The notes beneath the pieces were generated by a model that had not been told where the DNA came from, made no database searches, and was given only the letters and a program-made list of their open reading frames with translations. Both the position numbers and the translations under genes were made by a program. From assembly GCA_964410105.1 (NCBI GenBank), contig CAYPFY010000026.1, positions 1 through 46,362 of the forward strand: 46,362 bases of DNA, written 5' to 3'. Below, in pieces: positions 41,601 through 46,362 of the stretch (within the stretch, counting starts at the first letter, position 1; each line of letters starts with the position of its first letter). The DNA is from CAYPFY01 sp964410105 (GTDB lineage Bacteria; Bacteroidota; Ignavibacteria; UBA10030; SZUA-254).

Positions 41601-42698
41601 CTACTTGGTGAGCAAGAGTTTTATTGTCGATGAAAAAGACTCCCGCCTTGCCTCGAGCGTCGCGGCGCTCATGCGGATAAAATATATCCCGCTCCCTGCC
41701 TCCCGGCCCTGCTGGGTGTTCCCGTTCCAGACTTCCGAGTACGTACCGGGGGATAATTCCCCCGAGACGAGCGTTGCGACTTTCTGTCCCAGCAGGTTAT
41801 AGACTGAGATATCGGTTATTGATCTTTTTGAAATATCGAATTTCAGGGTCGTCGAGGGATTGAATGGGTTTGGGAAATTCTGATTTAGCCTGAACGCTTC
41901 CGGGATAGGGCTGCGGTTGTCTCTTACCGCCAGAATACCTGTCGGGGCCGGAAATGTGGTGTCGGTCAGATTCTCGACGAATTTTACCCCATACTTAATG
42001 ATCCTGAATTTAAAAGGCTGCGAAACCAGCAGGGGCTGCGTTAACGAGAGATTATTGGTGGTCGTCATGTCGAGAGAGGCCGGGACCGGATTTCCGACGA
42101 GATCCGTGAGTCCGGCGGTCAGAGGGACGAGGAACATGCTGTCGCAGTGAGCCTCAATATACGTCTTGTCCGGCCAATAGAGAATGAAATTGGCGTAGTC
42201 GCCACGCCATTCCAGGTAGTCGAATAGTATATCGAATGTATCCCTGACTTCTGGATTTGAAGGAATTCCCCGCAAGTCAATTGGGTATCCGCTGTAATCT
42301 GCGCAACCTCTGAATCTAGTGAACGAAACTTCTAATGCGGGTGGGGGAACCGGAGGGGGTATATACTCCTGGTACAATGGTGAGAGACTATCTATCCCGT
42401 AACTGGCCCCTGTCGCGTTGGCAAAGTAGAGGAGCGCACATTCCCTGTAATTGAAATCATCCTTGACCAGGAACCATAATGTGGATACATCCTGAGCTTT
42501 GGCATCTCCGTCCAGGAACACGATCGTTATACAAAGCGCAATCGCGAATCTGAAGGAAATCTTATCAACTCTTGGCTTCGATGGAGGCCAAGGCTGCTTT
42601 ACGTCATCGGAACTGTTGCCGCCAAGAAGGTGATCTACCTCTCTGAGGTAAGCGGAGCGCCCTCCGCAGGCACGGCTGACTGATAATGAGCAACGCAT
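41601..42698 (-). CDS. Secreted protein with type IX sorting domain (family 2, start codon altered)
   Basis: 365 codons in the open frame. The mature part begins AQDVSTLWFLVKDDF like its paralogs. At the place where the next copy has its ATG (MSSIRLAIALC at 43660), this gene has AAG (KISFRFAIALC). The remaining upstream ATG at 42698 lies in the repeated leader and would put about 43 unrelated residues before the signal peptide. Either a rare start such as ATT is used, or the gene is failing. The C-terminal sorting domain (FPNPFNPSTTLKFDI ... YNLLGQKVATLVSG) differs more from the other copies than the N-terminal part does. Function unknown. Confidence 0.75.
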   Translation of the reverse strand: MRCSLSVSRACGGRSAYLREVDHLLGGNSSDDVKQPWPPSKPRVDKISFRFAIALCITIVFLDGDAKAQDVSTLWFLVKDDFNYRECALLYFANATGASYGIDSLSPLYQEYIPPPVPPPALEVSFTRFRGCADYSGYPIDLRGIPSNPEVRDTFDILFDYLEWRGDYANFILYWPDKTYIEAHCDSMFLVPLTAGLTDLVGNPVPASLDMTTTNNLSLTQPLLVSQPFKFRIIKYGVKFVENLTDTTFPAPTGILAVRDNRSPIPEAFRLNQNFPNPFNPSTTLKFDISKRSITDISVYNLLGQKVATLVSGELSPGTYSEVWNGNTQQGREAGSGIYFIRMSAATLEARRESFSSTIKLLLTK

Positions 42699-42706
42699 GA
42701 ATCTAG
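42561..42706 (-). repeat. Repeated leader, copy before the gene at 41601
   Basis: The DNA between the array genes is itself repeated. Minus-strand blocks shared with 43661-43803 and 44773-44917 include a gccgtgcc-like block, a ctcagagaggtag block, accttcttggcg and agttccgatgacgt. Here the block runs into the 5' part of the gene frame, because the ancestral ATG is AAG. Confidence 0.7.
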
Positions 42707-43660
42707 CTACCTCGCCAGCACAATCTTCCGGACCGACGAGTAAACGTCCCGATTGCGGTCAACCGTCACAGCAGACATCCGCACGAAATACACCCCGCTC
42801 CCCGCCGATTGTCCGCGCTGAGTTTTCCCGGTCCACCTTGTCGAGTATGACCCTGCGAGCAATTCTTCGGAAGCCAGGCGGGCAACCTCCTGCCCCAGGA
42901 GATTGAATACAGATATGTTGACGAAGGATTTTTTGGGAATATCGAAGCGGATCGTGGTCGAAGGATTGAAAGGGTTCGGGTAATTCTGATTCAGCTTAAA
43001 GGACGATGATATGGGCGCACGGTCGTCCCTGATGGCGGAAAAATCCGGGACCGGGTATGAATGGTCAGAGAGATGTTCGACGAATTTCACCCCATACTTG
43101 ATGATCCTGAATTTAAACGGCTCCGAGACCTGGATCGGCCGCAGCAGATCGAGCGTATTGGTAGTCGTCATGTCGAGAGAGTTCGGAATCGGATTTCCGC
43201 CGAGATCGGTAAGCCCGGCGGTCCTCGGGATCAGGAACATGCTGTCGCAGTGGGCGTGGATGTACTGAGCGTTTGGCCAGAAGAACGTATAATTTGCGAA
43301 TTGGCCGCCCGTTTCCGTGTGGTCAATTTTTATGTCGAACGTGTCCCTTAGTGTCGGATTCAACTGGATGCCGCGAAGATCTATGGGGTATCCGCCGTAG
43401 GGAGCGACTCCCCGAAACCCGACGAACGACACCTGAAGTCCGGGAAGGGGAGGGTCTAGAAACTCGTTGTAAAGCGGGGAAAGGCTGTCTACGCCGTAGG
43501 AGGCACCGGCAGCATTGGCGAAGTAGATAAGCGCGCTATCGTTTACTGAAAAATCATCTTTAACAAGAAACCAGAGTGTGGAGACATCTTGAGCGTTGGC
43601 ACCTCCATCCAGGAACCCGATCGCTATACAAAGCGCAATCGCCAATCTGATGGAACTCAT
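42707..43660 (-). CDS. Secreted protein with type IX sorting domain (family 2)
   Basis: 317 residues. Signal peptide MSSIRLAIALCIAIGFLDGG with cleavage expected near ANA-QDV. A mature domain of about 205 residues has AGASYGVDSLSPLYNEF, a short proline tract (DPPLPG), QVSFVGFRG, HCDSMFLIPRTAGLTDLGG and FRIIKYGVKFVEHL. The sorting domain reads NYPNPFNPSTTIRFDIPKKS, then NLLGQEVARLASEELLAGSY and SGVYFVRMSA. Near-identical in many stretches to the copies at 43804 and 44918. No known domain recognised in the mature part. Confidence 0.88.
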   Translation of the reverse strand: MSSIRLAIALCIAIGFLDGGANAQDVSTLWFLVKDDFSVNDSALIYFANAAGASYGVDSLSPLYNEFLDPPLPGLQVSFVGFRGVAPYGGYPIDLRGIQLNPTLRDTFDIKIDHTETGGQFANYTFFWPNAQYIHAHCDSMFLIPRTAGLTDLGGNPIPNSLDMTTTNTLDLLRPIQVSEPFKFRIIKYGVKFVEHLSDHSYPVPDFSAIRDDRAPISSSFKLNQNYPNPFNPSTTIRFDIPKKSFVNISVFNLLGQEVARLASEELLAGSYSTRWTGKTQRGQSAGSGVYFVRMSAVTVDRNRDVYSSVRKIVLAR

Positions 43661-43803
43661 ATAAACATTTGGGTTCGAAGGAGGCCAAGGCCATTGTACG
43701 ACGTCGGGACTGCGGCCGCCAAGAAGGTCGCGTCCCTATCTGATGGAACCAGAGCTGGCGGCCCTGGCCCCGCTGCCTGAGAATGAGCAAACCATGAATT
43801 CAG
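43661..43803 (-). repeat. Repeated leader, copy before the gene at 42707
   Basis: Second copy of the intergenic leader, about 143 bases. Minus strand shares ctcaggcagc, catcagataggg, accttcttggcggc and cagtcccgacgtcg with the other two copies at corresponding positions. No open reading frame of note and no promoter recognised. Confidence 0.7.
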
Positions 43804-44772
43804 CTATCTCGACAGCACTATCTTCCGGACCGACGAGTAAACGTCCCGATTGGGGTCAACCGTCACAGCAGACATCCTCACGAAATACACCCCGCTCCCC
43901 GCCAATTGTCCGTGCTGAGTTTTCCCGTTCCACTTTGTCGCGTACGACCCCGCGAGTAATTCTTCGGATGCCAAGCGGGCAACCTCTTGCCCCAGGAGAT
44001 TGAAGACGGATATGTTGACGAAGGATTTTTTTGGAATATCGAAGGGGATCGTCGTCGAAGGATTGAACGGGTTCGGGTAATTCTGATTCAGCCTAAAAGA
44101 CGGCGGTATGGGCGCCCGGTCGTCCCTGACGGCCAAAAAATAACGGTTGTCATAAAAAATAAAAGGGTCGGAGAGATGTTCGACGAATTTCACCCCGTAC
44201 TTGATGATCCTGAACTTGAACGGCCCCGAAACCTGCATCGGCATCTGCAGCGACATCGTATTGGTTGTTGTCATATCGAGAGAGTTCGGAATCGGATTTC
44301 CGCCGAGATCGGTAAGCCCGGCGGTCCTCGGGATCAGGAACATGCTGTCGCAATGCTCGTGGATGAACCACTCGTCCGGCCAGTAGAACCTATAATTTGC
44401 GAACTGGCCGCCCGTTTCCGTGTGGTCGAGCAGTATGTCGAAAGTGTCCCTGCGTGTCGGATTCGAGGGGATGCCGCGGAGATCCATGGGGTATCCGCCG
44501 AAGGTAGCCGCTCCCCGAAACGCTCCGAATGACACCTGCATTCCCGGTGGAGGCGGAGGGGGTTCATATTCGTAGTAAAGCGGGGAAAGGCTGTCTATGC
44601 CGTAGGAGGCTCCGGAGGAATTGGCAAAGATCATGAGAGCCGAATCGTTTACTGCAAAATCATTTCTAACCAAGAACCAGAGCGTGGAGACGTCTTGAGC
44701 GTTGGCACCTCCGTCCAGGAATCCAATCGACATGCACAGCGCAATCAGCAAACTAGAGCGATGGGAATTCAT
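43804..44772 (-). CDS. Secreted protein with type IX sorting domain (family 2)
   Basis: 322 residues. Signal peptide from MNSHRSSLLIALCMSIGFLD, cleavage near ANA-QDV. The mature part has GASYGIDSLSPLYYEYE, a longer proline tract (EPPPPPPG), QVSFGAFRG, HCDSMFLIPRTAGLTDLGG and FRIIKYGVKFVEHL. A sorting domain almost identical to that of the neighbours follows (NISVFNLLGQEVARLASEE). ATG is preceded by gggggttgct, a moderate ribosome-binding site. Products of this family would be exported to the cell surface in parallel; their differences concentrate in the proline tract and the region after KFVEHL. Confidence 0.88.
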   Translation of the reverse strand: MNSHRSSLLIALCMSIGFLDGGANAQDVSTLWFLVRNDFAVNDSALMIFANSSGASYGIDSLSPLYYEYEPPPPPPGMQVSFGAFRGAATFGGYPMDLRGIPSNPTRRDTFDILLDHTETGGQFANYRFYWPDEWFIHEHCDSMFLIPRTAGLTDLGGNPIPNSLDMTTTNTMSLQMPMQVSGPFKFRIIKYGVKFVEHLSDPFIFYDNRYFLAVRDDRAPIPPSFRLNQNYPNPFNPSTTIPFDIPKKSFVNISVFNLLGQEVARLASEELLAGSYATKWNGKTQHGQLAGSGVYFVRMSAVTVDPNRDVYSSVRKIVLSR

Positions 44773-44917
44773 AGCAACCCCCTTGGATTCAAAGCGGGCC
44801 GAGGCTAGCGTATGTCATCGGAACTCCTGGCACCAAGAAGGTCGCCTACCTCTCTGATGGAAGGAGAGCGGCCGTCCCTGGCACGGCTGCCTGAGAATGT
44901 GCAGCGTATGAGGCTAG
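44773..44917 (-). repeat. Repeated leader, copy before the gene at 43804
   Basis: Third copy of the intergenic leader, about 145 bases. Minus-strand blocks in order: ctcaggcagccgtgcc, catcagagaggtaggcgacc, ttcttggtgcc and agttccgatgaca. No such sequence precedes the first gene of the array (45880), so the duplicated unit ran from one leader through one gene. Confidence 0.7.
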
Positions 44918-45880
44918 CTACCTCGACAACACGATCTTCCGGACCGACGAGTAAACGTCCCGATTGCGGTCGGTCGTCACGGCGGACATCCGCACGAAAT
45001 ACACCCCGCTACCCGCCGATTGTCCCTGCTGAGTTTTCCCGTTCCACTTTGTCGAGTACGACCCTGCGAGCAATTCTTCGGAAGCCAAGCGCGCAACCTC
45101 CTGCCCGAGGAGATTGAAGACGGATATGTTGATGAAGGATTTTTTGGGAATATCGAACCGGATCGTGGTCGAAGGATTGAACGGATTTGGATAATTCTGC
45201 TGCAGTGTGAATCGAAGGGGAACCTGCCCTCCCTCTTCTCTGACCGCATCAAATATGAGTGGAGGCAAGGTTTCGGCATTCAAGTTCTCGACAAATTTGA
45301 CTCCATATTTGATGATCCGGAATTTGAAGGGTTCGGAGATCTGGATCGGCTGTAAAAGGTCCAGGCGATTGACCGTGGTCATGTCGAGCCTGTTTGGAAT
45401 TGGATTTCCATTCGTGTCTGTAAGCCCAGCGCTTCGAGGAATCAGGAACATGCTGTCGCAATGAGCGCGCGTGTAAGCTGCGTTCGGCCAGAGGAAGGTA
45501 TAATTCGCAAACTGGCCAGCAGTTTCCGTGTGATCAACCTTGATGTCGAACGTGTCCCTTTGCAACGCATCGGGTGGTATGCCGCGCACATCAATCGGGT
45601 AACCTCCGTAGGGCGCGGCTCCCCTGAATAGGGCGAATGAGACCTGGAGACCGGGAGGTGACGGAGGGGGTTCATATTCGTAGTAGTTGGGCGCGAGACT
45701 ATCCTTGTCATAGCTAGCACCGACCGCGTTCGCAAAATACAGGGCGAAGGTGTCAGGGGGATTAAGATTGTTCCTCACTTCGATATAATAGGTAGAGACG
45801 TTTTGGGCGACCACCGTCGATGATGAGACCAGTGCCAAAACGGAGAAAAGGGCGAGGGTATTCAAGAATCTCGGTGTCAT
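44918..45880 (-). CDS. Secreted protein with type IX sorting domain (family 2, first of array)
   Basis: 320 residues. The signal peptide MTPRFLNTLALFSVLALVSS differs from those of the other copies, and the first 40 mature residues (QNVSTYYIEVRNNLNPPDTF) are divergent. The sorting domain (SFINISVFNLLGQEVARLAS ... SGVYFVRMSAVTTDRNRDVY) is nearly the same as in copies 42707 and 43804. The proline tract reads EPPPSPPG and HCDSMFLIPRSAGLTDTNG is retained. gagagctga lies before the ATG. As the first gene it may carry the promoter for the row, but I could identify no convincing -35 box. Confidence 0.88.
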   Translation of the reverse strand: MTPRFLNTLALFSVLALVSSSTVVAQNVSTYYIEVRNNLNPPDTFALYFANAVGASYDKDSLAPNYYEYEPPPSPPGLQVSFALFRGAAPYGGYPIDVRGIPPDALQRDTFDIKVDHTETAGQFANYTFLWPNAAYTRAHCDSMFLIPRSAGLTDTNGNPIPNRLDMTTVNRLDLLQPIQISEPFKFRIIKYGVKFVENLNAETLPPLIFDAVREEGGQVPLRFTLQQNYPNPFNPSTTIRFDIPKKSFINISVFNLLGQEVARLASEELLAGSYSTKWNGKTQQGQSAGSGVYFVRMSAVTTDRNRDVYSSVRKIVLSR

Positions 45881-45938
45881 TTCAGCTCTCCACGGCGAAG
45901 TTATTGGTGAAGTGGATTGTATGAGAGCAGGTTATCTG

Positions 45939-45954
45939 ATCCGCCAGGGCGGAT
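45939..45954. repeat. Short palindrome upstream of the array
   Basis: atccgccagggcggat: a 7-bp stem with a 2-base centre, 59-74 bases upstream of the first array gene. Possibly an operator or a chance gc-rich palindrome. The surrounding 45881-46307 (427 bases) shows no convincing gene. Confidence 0.35.
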
Positions 45955-46170
45955 TCTCGACGTCCATGGGTGATGGTTGTCTTCGTGTCTTTTGATTCTC
46001 GGCAGACACTGGCAAAATCGTGAGGGTGAGTTATCCGGTTTCTGCGAGAACCTGTCGCTCTTGTGTAGATTGGCGAGATTGGGATGGGGATGGAACGAAG
46101 TGATAGAGAATGACGATGCTGGCGTCAAGCTCGAATGAGGAGAGAGGAGGCGAACATCCACAACCACTCC

Positions 46171-46203
46171 TTGGCCGTCGTTAAACTGCTTCCCGACGGC
46201 CAA
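46171..46203. repeat. Perfect 10-bp inverted repeat with 13-base loop
   Basis: ttggccgtcg (46171-46180) is complementary to cgacggccaa (46194-46203). It lies 105 bases downstream of the stop of the minus-strand gene at the window edge and could be its transcript end, but no T-run follows on either strand. Confidence 0.5.
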
Positions 46204-46307
46204 TGATAGGAAACTTCCTTCCCAATGTCAATCGCTCCAGACTCCCCCCCGCGTGCCTTCGATTGGCTTTGGCCTCGGCGAGCCAGTTTGCACGGGATTG
46301 GAGGGTT

Positions 46308-46362
46308 TTACTTCACCAGGACCATCTTCTTCACTTGCGTGAAGGTCTTACCCGTCTCAACT
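46308..46362 (-). CDS. C-terminal end of a further sorting-domain protein (partial)
   Basis: The last 17 codons of a minus-strand gene that enters from beyond the window read VETGKTFTQVKKMVLVK and stop with TAA at 46308-46310. The pattern (GK-FTQxKKM-LVK-stop) is the usual end of a type IX sorting domain in this lineage. It is thus a seventh such gene in a row, followed by 427 bases without a gene. The rest of the protein is outside the window. Confidence 0.7.
   Translation of the reverse strand, partial: VETGKTFTQVKKMVLVK

Noticed and set aside
45901..46203. 100-codon minus-strand frame in the gap before the array
   Set aside because: The product is rich in Ser, His and Pro without any pattern, has no ribosome-binding site, and ends in the space where the array promoter is expected.
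1..46362. CRISPR array, rRNA genes, tmRNA, prophage or complete insertion sequence
   Set aside because: No regularly spaced repeats, no rRNA core sequences, no tmRNA-like ends near smpB, and no transposase or phage structural genes were seen on either strand.

Overview
The window reads as a chromosomal contig from a bacterium of the Fibrobacterota-Chlorobiota-Bacteroidota (FCB) group, most like an Ignavibacteria/Chlorobi-type lineage. Three things point there. Seven proteins end in a type IX secretion (Por) C-terminal sorting domain of the FPNPFNPST...VYNLLGQ...GVYF type. atpD-atpC form a separate two-gene locus. There are large Ser/Thr kinases with TolB-like and TPR tails, and a fused 2-oxoacid dehydrogenase E1. 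Lineage is inferred from gene content, not from a marker phylogeny.

Region 1 (1-10.3 kb) is accessory DNA with much decay: a DUF2975/HTH pair; two decayed copies of an HTH-regulator/yifB-tail module (about 0.77-1.68 and 7.25-7.68 kb) bracketing a lipoprotein, barrel and Ser/Thr kinase cluster; a GxxExxY gene inside its own flanking repeats; a radical SAM enzyme; a kinase relic; and an 828-bp segment bounded by a perfect 20-bp inverted repeat that carries an unrecognised 158-aa protein.

Region 2 (10.3-23 kb) is mostly housekeeping: tRNA-Thr(CGU), a YpdA-like flavoprotein, two tandem GT-C glycosyltransferases with TPR tails, atpDC, an alr-manC-rlpA-rpiB operon, a lytic transglycosylase, pyruvoyl arginine decarboxylase and smpB.

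Region 3 (23-31.5 kb) is one tightly overlapping operon with E3 (lpd), lipB, a fused E1, a split E1 alpha/beta, E2 and lipA. It supplies a 2-oxoacid dehydrogenase machine together with the enzymes that lipoylate it. A short Val/Ile-rich reading frame and a terminator-like hairpin lie between its promoter and lpd.

Region 4 (31.5-39 kb) holds rplM-rpsI, rpsB-tsf-pyrH-frr, two PspC/LiaF-like membrane proteins, an aminotransferase and an amino acid permease. Region 5 (39-46.4 kb) is a minus-strand array of six secreted sorting-domain proteins in two paralogous families, plus the tail of a seventh at the window edge. Four of them are recent tandem duplicates with repeated leaders and mosaic ends.

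Several promoters share the form TTGA(C/T)(A/T), 17 bases, TA(T/G/C)ATT, and some lie so close to the start codon that the mRNAs should be nearly leaderless.
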